A stretch of 64,000 nucleotides of DNA, taken from positions 1,710,442 through 1,774,441 of the forward strand of contig NW_020194619.1 of NCBI RefSeq assembly GCF_002865645.1. The letters run 5' to 3'. Below the pieces are notes generated by a model. That model was not told the DNA's origin, made no database searches, and saw nothing but the letters and a program-made list of their open reading frames with translations. Both the position numbers and the translations under genes were made by a program. The stretch is from Hyaloscypha bicolor E. Its lineage: Eukaryota; Ascomycota; Leotiomycetes; Helotiales; Hyaloscyphaceae. Positions within the stretch are counted from its first letter, which is position 1. The number at the start of each line of letters is the position of its first letter. This document shows, one piece after another, positions 52,790 through 63,040 of this stretch.

Positions 52790-54868
52790 CCCTTAGACTT
52801 AACTTATTTAGCCTTTTTTATAGATATCTTTCTAATCCTTCCACCGTATAATATACTCTGAGTAAGCGGAACAGCCCCCTCTATCTCTCCCTTAGCTAGA
52901 GCTTAATCCTTCTCAGTCTGAGTATAATCTGCCCTAACTTACTCCTTAGCTTATTCTCCTGGACGAAATACTCCTGGACCCAAGAGAGATTATATTTGCT
53001 CCTATATATAATTACTCAAGCTTCCTCTTTTCTCAAAAGTACGGCTTATCAAGTCCTGAATTATATCTTCCTCCTCTATAAAGTCCTTAAGCTCTTAAAG
53101 CTTGGTAAGAAGGGTACTCTTATACTCTTTAGCTACCTTCTTATACTTGAGGGTTATAGATTACCGATTCGTACGTTAATATATAGTCTCTGGGGAATCA
53201 GGAAGTACGGATTAGGGAGGAGGAGGGATAGCTTCTTTTAGTAAGGCTAGAACTTGGCTAGAAGAAGGTTTCTTCTCAGAGTAATATTAGTATATAAATT
53301 AAATAAGTATTATATAACATACCGCTAGTCTCGGAAGAGGTTAAGAGAGCTCTACTTTAATAGCAGGCTCGACTTTCATATACTTGGCTTTAGTCACTTT
53401 GGCAGGCTAGAAATAAATATTAGTTAAAAGTAGAGGAATAGCTCGGTAAAAGAACTTACTTCTTGGGCTACTTGATTATATAATAAGATACGGCTTTGCG
53501 AAACCGGATACTTCTCTTTTTTAACGGCTCCTAACTAGGAAGAAGTAAATCCTATTAAAGGAGGGGTTAGAGAGGAAGGCAAGAGAGGTAACTTCTTTCC
53601 TCTACCATATAATAGCTTAGATAGCTCAGGTAATACAAGAATAGCCTTATATCTCCTTTAATAGTATTAAAGGCTTTTCTGGATAAGGTCTTTATCCTTA
53701 GTAAATAGGATTAAATAAGCCTAGAACTCATAAATATCCTTTTGAACCAATATAACTAAGTAAGATAAAAGATCCCCTATTATACGAATCTCCCCAGGAG
53801 AAAGCTTTTCCAAATCTCGTAAAAAGGAATTATCTCTATCCTTCCAAGCTATAGCTATCCAAGTCTTATACTTCCCAGTTTAGAGAACTAGCTCCTTCAT
53901 ATGACTATATACTTGGCCATATTTTCTGCTTAGAATACTCGTTACAAGCTCATTAATAATAAAGGCTTATATTAGGTCATTATCCTAATACCCAAGTCTC
54001 AAGAGGTTTATTCCAAAGACCTTATACTTAATATTACTTCCTAAGATAATATAAGTATTATATAATTAATAGGTAAGGAAAGTATATATATACCAAGAAT
54101 ACGGAACTAAGAAGATATAAGAAAAGAAGGATTAAGCTCTTTATTAGATAGCTAGATATAATATCCTTAAACTTTAAAAAGAGCTAATTATATAATCTCC
54201 CTTTGAGACCTAAACTTGGATTTTCCTATCTAGGATTACGGACAATAAGAGAGAGTAAAGGAGCCAGTATTCGGACGTTTCTGCTCTTTTCTAGTAGTAG
54301 CAGTAGCAGAAGCTTAGTACGAACCGGCTATAGTTATTATATAAGAAATAACTCTTGGCCTATATAATTAGGTAGCAGGTATAGGGGGGGGTAGGCTTGA
54401 ATCGCTCGCTCCAGAGGGTCTTGGCCTTAATTCAATCTAACTAGGGTAATTTAGATATGGTTTAGTAGCCCATATATTATATAATACAAAGGCCTCCTCC
54501 TCCTCCTCTTGCTTAATCAGGGAGGCTTCTTACTTAGGCTCGGCCCGGGCTTAATAAAACTTAGTAAAGAGCTCCTTAAATAATAGAAGAGGAGAAAAGA
54601 AGGCCGTATAATAGGAGCTACTAATAGGGAATACCGGATTACTATCTAAAATCTCAATAATAGTCTCTTTTGTATTTTGGAATACAGGGGAAGATACTAT
54701 AAGGTTAACTAGAGAAGTACTATAATACTAAGGTCTTAAATTATATGAATTAGGCAAACGAGGGGTTTCTGTACTATATTACTTATACTAGAACTAGCCA
54801 GACTTATTAAGAGTATTCCTATATATAGGACACCTTGAGAGAAAGCCAGAAATCTTTCCAGGAGGCAT
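52790..54868 (-). pseudogene. Element T, ORF2 (unrecognised protein)
   Basis: A minus-strand frame starts at ATG 54868 (MPPGKISGFLSRCPIYRNTL) and continues with scattered TAG/TAA codons toward about 53,300 or further. Visible features are a Glu run (QEEEEEAFVLYN, about 54470-54500) and a Pro/Ser-rich segment. No domain is recognised. The start lies about 85 bp downstream of the end of the transposase frame on the same strand, so the two may be co-transcribed. The left end is uncertain. Confidence 0.45.
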
Positions 54869-54953
54869 TTTCAAGTAAAGGAAGAAAGAAGGTATAATTA
54901 TAAGTAAATTATATAATAAAGATAAAGATATAGCAAGATCCTTAAATAAAGAT

Positions 54954-56866
54954 TTACTTTTTCTCTTGGGCCTCCTGCTCTAATAAGTCCCTCTTATCCG
55001 GCTACTTCTTATCCTACTCCTCCTTATCTGACTTACTCAAATTACCTTCTCTACTAATATCTATCCCTTTAATCTCTCTTTATTAGGATCATATAGTCTC
55101 TATAAACTCCCAGTTCTCTGAGATTAGCTACCTAAGGCAAGATCCGTTTTACTATATCTCCTTAGTACTAATTTTAATCTTTGGGACAAGTTCTAGCCAT
55201 AGGCTTGAGTTTCTACTAGTAATATGATATTATATAGTAAGCCAAAGGCAGTAATATGCCTTAATATGAAGCCTAGAACCGTCTAGTTTACTAGTTCCTT
55301 CTATAAGGCTTAAAGGATTAATCCCAATATTTGCAAGCTGTGATTTATATTATATTAAGGTATTATACGGCAAGTACTCATTAATATCTATAGCTAATAA
55401 TCTTAGTATATAAAGATAAATTTATAGTCTAGCTAACTGAGAGGCCCTAGAGCTAAAAAGGGAAACTAGCGGTAAAAAGATATTAGGGCTCGGTTTATTT
55501 ACTTAAACAAGAATCATACGAGCCCCTAAGTCAAGCTATATTACAAGCTACCGCCCAAATTAGGAAAAGAAAGAGATTATAGGAATAACTTACCCTAATT
55601 AATATAATCTTACTCTAATTTAGCCAAGAGCCCCTCATTAACTAGAAGTCCATATTACTTAATAGCTATATACTTATAGAGAAATACAGGAATGCCTACT
55701 ATATAGTATTTCCTCTTTAGATCTTTCCGGATCCGGTAGTAATTCTATATATCTATATATAATACTATGGCGTATTATATAATAGGTATATAAATAGCTA
55801 GTATAGTAATTCGGTCCGCAAGAGTACTATTAAAGTCCCCAGCTACTATAAGGGCTTGAAAAAAGTCCTATACTAGATTAGCCTAAGTAAAAGAATTATA
55901 TAAATAGGTATAAATACGAATACGCCAGTAATATAGCCGGGATTTCTCAAGTTAACTCTACTAAGACTCGATTCTTTGATTCTTTATACTAGTCCCAAAG
56001 CAATAGACCTTCTCAAAAGAAAGAATTAGTATTATTATACGAGAGAGAGTATATTAGATTTTAGTAATAAAAGGGACCTCTCCTCCTTTATTAAAGGAAA
56101 TTACTCGGGGGTAATAGCCAAGCTTTCTAAGTACCTAAAGGAACTGGCCAAGTATACTATATGCCATACGATTAGAAACGCCTATATAATACCAGATAAT
56201 ATTGCGAGAATAAATATTAATAGCAGTATAGATTTGGAAGCCCCATAAAGCTAGCTTATTATACTAATTAAGAGACCACCCCCAATCCGGGCCTTTGACT
56301 ACTATCTCTTGCTTCTTATGCTATATATCATTCGTACGACGCTTATAGCCCTTACTATCTAGGCCCTTAATAATATTATAGATCAATTTGCGAGAAGCAG
56401 TAACCCCCATTTAATAGAAGTATATCTTGATTAAGCCTGCTCCATAGCCTTTAATCCCCCTATAGTCTAGCTCCTCTCGTATAATACCCACAAGCTATTA
56501 GTACTTCTGCTCCCTCTTCTCTATTATTATTCTCCGAATAAGGCCAAGATCTAGCCTATATCATACGAGCTATCGGCGGTAGAGGGGCATCCCCTCAACT
56601 GAGAGTGCTTGGAGAATCATATTATTATTATAATTGCCTGCAAATAACTCAGAAATACGTAATTTGATCCTCTCAATCTCAGGAGACCCATTCTTCCTAT
56701 TATGCGATATACCCTAATTAGAGAAAGCTCGTTTCAGTGTTTTTAGGCTATATTCAACCTATAGAATCCCTCTTATTTTACTTAAAATCTCAGGGATCGT
56801 ATGCTTCTCAGAGACCTAACTAAGAATCTCATTTTTATAAGGCTCAAGATTAATCTTTGGAGGCAT
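54954..56866 (-). pseudogene. Element T, integrase-like (DDE) transposase, RIP-inactivated
   Basis: The minus-strand frame starts at ATG 56866 (MPPKINLEPYKNEIL). The N-terminal third is a helical, probably HTH region. The core begins with KGPDWGWSL and LALWGFQIYTA, then INIYSRNIIWYY (56150-56220), where related integrase-core proteins have IDAYSR: the first catalytic Asp is Asn. RVISFNKGGEVPFI (about 56040-56110) carries the second, also Asp to Asn. NQRIES (about 55950-55980), with the Glu intact, matches the third site. An intron with donor GTAAGTT (near 55590) and acceptor CTTGACTTAG probably follows. The C-terminus ends DLLEQEAQEKK before TAA 54954-54956. About ten stops replace Gln/Trp/Arg codons. 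Such enzymes join transposon ends to target DNA. Confidence 0.72.
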
Positions 56867-56977
56867 TTTTAGTACCGCGCAATACATATAATATATTGAA
56901 AGTGGAATAATTCAAGTAAGTAATATGTAATAGGTCAAAAATGCGATTTTCCAAAAATTCGATTTTGCGGAAAAAGC

Positions 56978-57007
56978 CATTGACCCTTTTGGTCGCTATG
57001 GTCACCC
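56978..57007. repeat. Right terminal inverted repeat of element T
   Basis: Inverted partner of 51460-51489; 28 of 30 positions agree. Confidence 0.85.
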
Positions 57008-57017
57008 GTAGTAGTTA

Positions 57018-57425
57018 GCCGATGCCTGGGGACAATTTCAGTTTGCGGCCTGACATGCAAGGCAATATCGCATTAATCATGCGCATCGTGAATAAAGTCA
57101 AATTCTGGCGCACAAACCTTAGTGCACTCTTCCCACATACTCTTCTTGGACGTACTACCATTCGTATAAACAGCCCAGAATCAGCAGCAAAGTTGCGCTA
57201 GGCAAGAGGAAAATAGGATATGGGTTTTCTCTAAGGTTACTACAACCGTATCGATTGTTCTACGAGGAAGCAATTACGTTTAAGGAGGAAGTGCCTTACT
57301 GAGAAGTTTCATACAAGCAAGGGACCTCTTGGCCGCAAAGTTGCGTTCGGAGTAGCTTGGTGGACATTTACCAAGAACCCCGCACCATCTTGAACCGTAA
57401 ACACAACCGCGCCCAAAAGGGTAAA
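57018..57425. other. Non-coding flank of normal composition
   Basis: No frame of useful length, no repeat seen. It is the short stretch of host-like sequence between element T and the solo LTR. Confidence 0.5.
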
Positions 57426-57605
57426 TGTCACGAAACCGGGCTCTGGGCTTGGAAAGCAGGTAGAGTGGCTCTTAATCCGAGGATTCTAAACTAAGGAAGG
57501 AAGCTCGTATGTACAGGAGCTTTGGTGTTCTAAATACTAGCCAGCCGCATGCGTCATCGCGATCACGTGACGCTAAATTTACTAGTGAAGCGGTAGAGCG
57601 TAATA
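57426..57605 (+). repeat. Solo LTR of the gag-only family G
   Basis: 180 bp, starting TGTCACG and ending GCGTAATA, flanked by GTAAA on both sides (57421-57425, 57606-57610). It keeps CpG sites (GCATGCGTCATCGCG, CACGTGACGC) that are mutated in the copies at 9887 and 11505. Confidence 0.92.
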
Positions 57606-58130
57606 GTAAACGTCGATCCGACTATAACGGGAGTCGGAATTAAACCATTATCCCTCCGAGTAAGAACCTTTCTTCCGAGGCTATTTGAGTTAGAAAAGAG
57701 AATCTCAAAACATAAAATATATATTACTTTCTAGAATATGTTTCTCTACTTTGAATATTAATAGTATTAAAATTACGAACTTGTCTAGAAATAGCAAACC
57801 TATTTATATTAGTTTATAATTTATCTTTAGTAAGCAAGAACTTACTTTATATTTATAGTATTACTTATATAAGGTAATACGAATATAAAGAAAGTAAATA
57901 AAACGAGAATATAAAGAAATCTTATATCTAATAATTAAAGTTTATATTACTTGAAATTTTAATAACGAGTATATTTTTTCTAATAAGTAACTTACTATAA
58001 CCTCGCTATTATATTTAACTTATAAATGAATAATATATTAAAGAAATACTTAAATATATACTTATTAAGTATTAAGTAAAGTATAAATAGCCTATTTATA
58101 ACTAAGCTTAAATAAAGTAAAGTAAATTAC
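57606..58130. other. AT-rich, RIP-like debris
   Basis: After about 50 bp of normal sequence the composition turns AT-rich. No ORF. Sequence at both sides of the next block (58131-59081) is alike in character, suggesting one older repeat split by it. Confidence 0.45.
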
Positions 58131-59081
58131 TGTAACGTGGTACGTAGATTAAGCTCGCTACCGTACTGCCAGCTGGGCCAAGGCCTATAACGACTCAACA
58201 CCTCCTCGTAGTGCAGGCTGTCAACCTATACTCTCTGGAGGGTAGGGCCAAGATTGAGTCACGAGCAAACGCAGGAAGATTTTCCTTTACCACCCAATCC
58301 GGTTTCACGCAAGCCAGCGGTATAGCGCCTCTACGGGAGCTCACTTCTACTCGACGAGACTCACGATCAGGATATCGACTCCGATTCTTTCTCTCTCGCT
58401 CGATCTACTATATACTTGGGAGAGATATATCTACAGGAATAGCGAGGGAAATCGAGGTGAACACCGTGGCCTTTCCGACTCTCTCAACTCACTCTCGGAC
58501 TAGCTATATGATAGAGGAATTCTCTTGCAGAGGCAGGCCCGAGGACTCGGTATTTCCACGGATATAATAGGGGGTATAGGGTATTAAGAGGATAAGGGGA
58601 GGGATCGGGCTTGGATATTTGGGTTATAGGAGGACTTGGGTAGGAGGAGAAATGTTCTGGTGGCCACCCCAACCGGCCGTGGGAGGTTTTATATAGTTAT
58701 AAGGCAGTTTGGTTATATATAGAGAATAGCCATAGGCCCCTATCTATACCTGGCTATAGTAAGAAATGCTTTCTAAGGCAAGGGCACTATAATACCGCGG
58801 GATTAGGGACCCGGGGCTATTTAGGAGGGAGTCTTTTTACCCCTTGTAGTTTTTGGCTCTATTCTAAATAGGACTTTGAGTTCTAAGGAATATCCTTAGC
58901 TTAGCACGTCCTTATACCCTTCGGGAGGTCTCTCGGACGTAAATAAATGTCAATTAATTAATTAATTAAAGCTAGCTAGGCCAAAAGACTATAGTATTCG
59001 CGACTTTGTTATGAATATACTTAATACCATATATATACCTGCGTCTGTACGTTACGTGCAGCTTATATAATGCATATTATA
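58131..59081. mobile_element. Candidate solo LTR or other insertion, unassigned family
   Basis: A 951-bp block of normal composition inside AT-rich debris, starting TGTAACG and with ATTAC directly on both sides (58126-58130 and 59082-59086), consistent with a 5-bp duplication. A related end-like sequence GTACGTTAC occurs near 59048-59056, so the exact right end is not certain. It contains an (AATT)n run (58956-58970). The frame at 58211-58567 (118 codons, no motif) and one on the other strand at 58484-58672 are not convincing as genes. Confidence 0.4.
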
Positions 59082-59086
59082 ATTAC

Positions 59087-59980
59087 TTAAGTAATTTAAT
59101 TATTTATTACGTGGTTTATTTTATTAAATACTTTTCTTTATATTATAAATATTATTAAATTGTTTTCTTTATTATCTTTTTTTATCTTTATTATCTTTTT
59201 TATTACTTAAAATTCCTCTAATATTACTTATTATACTAGTAAAATTTAATATAATAATTATCTATTATTTAATATATATAACTTTTAAATAATAAGTTTG
59301 AAATATATATATATATATAATTTATTACTTAAGTTATTTAAGTATATACTTAATAAATATTAAGTAAAGTATAAGTAAAATATATTTTGGCTAATAGAAT
59401 ACAAGTAAAACCTATTACTTTACTTTATTTTATTTATTTAATATATTATAAATAAGCGAGATTAATAATAAGAGAATTATTTTATTTTTTAAGTAATTAA
59501 TTTAAAAGAATTAAAAAAAGAATTATAAACTCAAATAAATAAACTCATATATTTATTATATTATTTTCTATATTATTACTAAATTCTTTTAATATTAATT
59601 TCTTTATATAAATTTCTAATTATATTATATATTAAAAACTTAAATTTATTTATTTTTATTAAAAAAACTACTTTTAAAATTATAATTTAATGTTTTTATA
59701 AATACTAACTCGGCTCTTTTATTAATATACTAGAAACTTAAACTTTGACTTCTATTAACTATTAATTAAAAGTTATATTATATATTAAAAACTTAAACTC
59801 TTATATTTAATAATATATTTAATATTATAACCTAAAGTTTTAATAAAATACTAACTCGAACATTTTATTAGTATATTAGAGACTTAAATCTTAAATTCTT
59901 ATATATATTAATTTAAAGTTTTTATAAATATTAATTCGATATATAATAGAAATATTAAACTAGAAGTAATATATAAGCTT
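59087..59980. repeat. AT-rich debris with diverged internal repeats
   Basis: Variants of TATATTAAAAACTTAAA recur at about 59630, 59727 (TATACTAGAAACTTAAAC), 59786 and 59873 (TATATTAGAGACTTAAAT), with ATACTAACTCG words between them. They look like the remains of a tandem or dispersed repeat mutated by RIP. No coding sequence. Confidence 0.5.
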
Positions 59981-60391
59981 TTATAGCGTGGGATTACAAA
60001 CATATGAGCGAAACGTGATTAGAGTAAAGATTAGTTGATTTCTAAGACGAGAGAAGGAGAGAGCGGGGTAATATATATGCGAACTAAGCACTCCTCACGA
60101 TACATAACCGCGCCACGGGACCAGGGACCTGAAACCCCCACCCACAGGAGCTTCGTCCCGAGCATACTACCAAGAATAAGAGCCTAAAGACCCATCCATA
60201 AAGCATTATAATAATCGTAACTCGTACGCTCTGTCTTGTATATACCCTAGGCTTCACAACACTATGTTTCCGGCCTAATTCGTCGTCGTCCAAGCACTAC
60301 TAAATACTCCATTTGCAATTATCGTACAAACCGTATCCAAGGCACACATTCAAAGTGGATCTCAAAGCAATAACCTAATCCTACAAATCAT

Positions 60392-60750
60392 ATGTGCCAG
60401 CACCTCTGCAATTACCGCCGTAATGCAGACATCACTGGTCTTGGAAGTAATGGTGCCTGTACTCTGTAAATTGTTATTGCAATCGCAGGAATTGCTAGTC
60501 TTGAAGTGTAATCCTGCTAGCACTTCTGTAAATTGCCGTTGTAATGGCAGGAATCACTAGTTTTGGAGAGGGCAAAGTGGTTCGGAAGATATCGCTTCGT
60601 GGGAGGGAATCGTACGTCGGAAGTCGGAATCATGAATCGTAATTAGGAGAGGAGGTAATTGTAGTTTAAAAGTGTAAAGGCAAATCGTAAGTCGAAAGTG
60701 TGCCAGTACTTCTGTAACTGCCGCTGCCATCACAGGAACTGCTGGTCTTT
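60392..60750. repeat. Degenerate 60-bp repeats
   Basis: Units begin at about 60392, 60452 and 60512, exactly 60 bp apart, with a fourth near 60698. Each reads roughly TGCCAGCACTTCTGTAAATT followed by a GC-richer word, then GGAATTGCTAGTCTTG. The centre of each unit is an imperfect inverted repeat (in unit 1 GCAATTACCG and CCGTAATGC). Confidence 0.7.
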
Positions 60751-61710
60751 TAATCGAATAGAGAGAAGGTAAAGAGCTTCGAAAGTCGTGGAAAACGTAC
60801 GAAATTGTAATTGCCCAAATCGTGCACTTCTGCTTGCCAATTGCCCCAGTTTTGCAAACCGCATATTCTAGCGCTTGAGTAATCTACGCAAGCATCTCTA
60901 CCTCGTCGTCTTCGGTATTAAATGAAGATTCGTACTCTTGTAACAGTATAAGAGGAGAAGCTAAAGGCGGAGACCCTGGAATCTTCGTAGGAAAGACTAG
61001 TATTGGAAGGGTGATATTATTGAGGAGAAAATTATCCATCTGCCTAAATACCTCCTGGAAATATGCTAGCTGTAAAAGCACATTCGAATCGGTTAGATAT
61101 TTGTTTCGTGCGATATAACTGATCTTATCGGAGCAATCTGAAGCAGTTTGAAAGGCCTTAGCCCTAGGCTAATGAAGAAGAGTTTGAAGGGAGACAAGAG
61201 GAGTTGATATTGCGCAATCCGAGGAATCGATGGAAATTGCAGTGAGCTATAAAGTAGTCTTAATTGAGTCGTAAGAGGAGAGCTTTGAACTAATAAAGGA
61301 CACCGTTGTCGTACAAATAGATGATGTAATTAAAGCCTGAATTGTGAATCTTGAAGCTTGGCAAGGAGAGGAGAGGAGACGAGAGGAGACGAGCTGGTGG
61401 AGACTGCGCACAGACAACATTCTCTGGTTTTGACAAGTTGCGTTGATTTAACCCTTAACCAAAGGGTCACAACCCTCACGAAGGTCGCAGAATGAGAGGC
61501 TCATTCCATTCTATGCTCTTACTCGTTAATGTGATGAGCAGGTAGTTCCACCAGGTACACGGACGGCTATACCGTATTCGAGTCCCTTACTATGCTTGCC
61601 CCACTTGCCTCGCAAGGAAATCAAGTCTGGACAGTCACGAGAGCCGCGAGGTCTTCGTACTAAGAATATTAATAAAGGAATAATATAGCTTAAGGCCGTT
61701 TTAAAGCTAA

Positions 61711-61791
61711 GAATCGATTCGATATCGATACGTATCGATCCTTGCGATACCTAACTAATACTATCTAGTATCGGTAAGGTATCGATACCTT
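61711..61791. repeat. Cluster of perfect palindromes built on TATCGATA
   Basis: GAATCGATTC (61711-61720), ATCGATACGTATCGAT (61724-61739) and AAGGTATCGATACCTT (61776-61791) are perfect palindromes within 81 bp. The words GCGATACC and TAGTATCGG between them are variants of the same motif. Confidence 0.8.
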
Positions 61792-61818
61792 AGGTATTAA
61801 AGCCAAGTCTACCAGAAA

Positions 61819-63040
61819 TTAGTTTTTCGGAGCCCGCAGATTCGGTGGGAGCTCGGGACGAGTGGTGTAAAGAGGCTCAGTGGAGGATGATGTGCAATTA
61901 GCTCCTTTAGTTTGCTCTGAATTGTGTGCCCATCCCCTTTTGTCAAGGGCACAATCACAAGAGAATGTTGTAAAAGTTGAGACCGGTTCTTTTTCGGATG
62001 TCTTGGGTTTGAACATCATTTCGGTCTTGTGCTGTACTTGCAGTTCTTCTGAATCCATTGGTTCGAGAACCTTTTCGTTTGAGAAGCTCGCTCCTGTCTA
62101 CGTTCGTAAGCCAAAATTTGCTTTGTCGCAAGTGTGCTAGGATGTTTGAAGAACTAAGTACCTTTATATACTCGCTTGCAATGAAGTTTGAGTCCGAGTT
62201 CTTCCAATTGTACCTTCTGGGTGATTAATGTTGTGAACCTTCCCTTCAGTGTTGGAAATGCTCAATGAATGCATTCTTATATCTTATATCTAGGTGGGGG
62301 GAGGGGGCGTAGTTGAGCAGGGACCTTGAAGTTAGCCATACGGGCGTCAAATGTGGACTCAACATGGGTACAATATGCCCTGGCTGCGATGCTGCACACG
62401 GTGATTTGGAGTTGGTTTCTCGTTGACGCGGGGCTGAGTGGAAAAAGCAGGAGCACAATTCATTTGAACTGTCCCCAAATAGGAGCACTCAGGACGGCTT
62501 GATTTCAACTTCCATGTAGCAGTGGACTTAAAGTTCACGATTCGCCAAATCTTGCTTCCTTTTGACATCCTCTTCTCATTCTCTTGACCTCACACAACTC
62601 TGATTTTGATTCAATATTTACCAGCTTCGAATCGACCCCCAACATCTTCTTACGATCGAAGATGATTTCGTCTCTCAATCGGTCCCATCCTTCATAAGAT
62701 ATAGGGTCAAATGGACGAGTGCGTGCCAGTTAGATCACAGATCCGGGAATTTCCCACTTTTGAATCTAGGACAACTTCAGGGGTGATCCCACTTCAATCT
62801 GGGTTCTCGGTTTCTCTAAGGTGTACTTTTCTCCAAGAATCCACCAAATGCAGGGCTGAGCCAAGCCCTCTCGTTTTGTGGCGTCGCTTCCCCTATTGGA
62901 ATCCCCGACATCGCCAAGCAAAATCACAAGCGAGTTTAAATCCGTAGTATTGCATCTCAGCCCTTTCAGCACCAGGCTGCAACTTGCTCGTTTCATTCTC
63001 CTTTTAACCTGGCGATGTGTCGCGAAGGCCTTCTTTCTCG
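61819..63040. other. Upstream region of the transcription factor gene; no firm gene
   Basis: Overlapping frames on both strands at 61819-62140 and 62246-62568 have no recognisable domain. The minus-strand frame 61819-62058 starts at an ATG and is Ser/Thr/Glu-rich, so it could be an exon, but nothing supports it further. A G-rich run lies at 62292-62308. The stretch from about 62590 to 63040 is pyrimidine-rich and would be the promoter and leader of the gene at 63041. Confidence 0.45.

Larger units (their letters stand above)
51458..57010 (-). mobile_element. 5.5-kb inverted-repeat DNA element T with integrase-like transposase
   Basis: The left end (51460-51489) and right end (56978-57007) are inverted repeats identical at 28 of 30 positions, with the core GACCATAGC and CCAAAAGGGTCAATG. 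GTAGTT occurs immediately outside both ends (51452-51457 and 57011-57016), a possible 6-bp target duplication. Inside are a plus-strand ORF (51955-52535) and two minus-strand genes (52.8-54.87 kb, 54.95-56.87 kb), the last an integrase-like DDE transposase. All three carry RIP-type stops but the element is less decayed than the left block. The left subterminal part has three 83-bp tandem repeats. I cannot name the superfamily: neither the TA duplication nor the transposase fits Tc1/mariner. Confidence 0.75.
59981..61810. other. Intergenic, normal composition, no supported gene
   Basis: Short frames occur (60084-60293 and 60884-61081, both minus) but have no recognisable domain, no convincing introns and no neighbours to support them. 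The second (65 codons, ending in an acidic NTEDDEVEMLA) is the better candidate for a gene fragment. Two structured stretches, 60392-60750 and 61711-61791, are listed separately. Confidence 0.45.

Noticed and set aside
51453..57017. Element T as a Tc1/mariner transposon with TA duplication
   Set aside because: TA can be found near both ends, but the TIRs align better from GGxTGACC inward, and the transposase has integrase-type rather than pogo/mariner-type sites.
58211..58567. 118-codon open frame
   Set aside because: No domain, no introns, and it lies inside a block that looks like a solo LTR or another insertion.
60884..61081. 65-codon minus-strand frame
   Set aside because: Possibly a gene fragment, but it has no motif, no splice partners and no supporting context.
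61540..61600. Possible tRNA (TTCGAGTCC word)
   Set aside because: No matching acceptor or anticodon stems can be formed around it.
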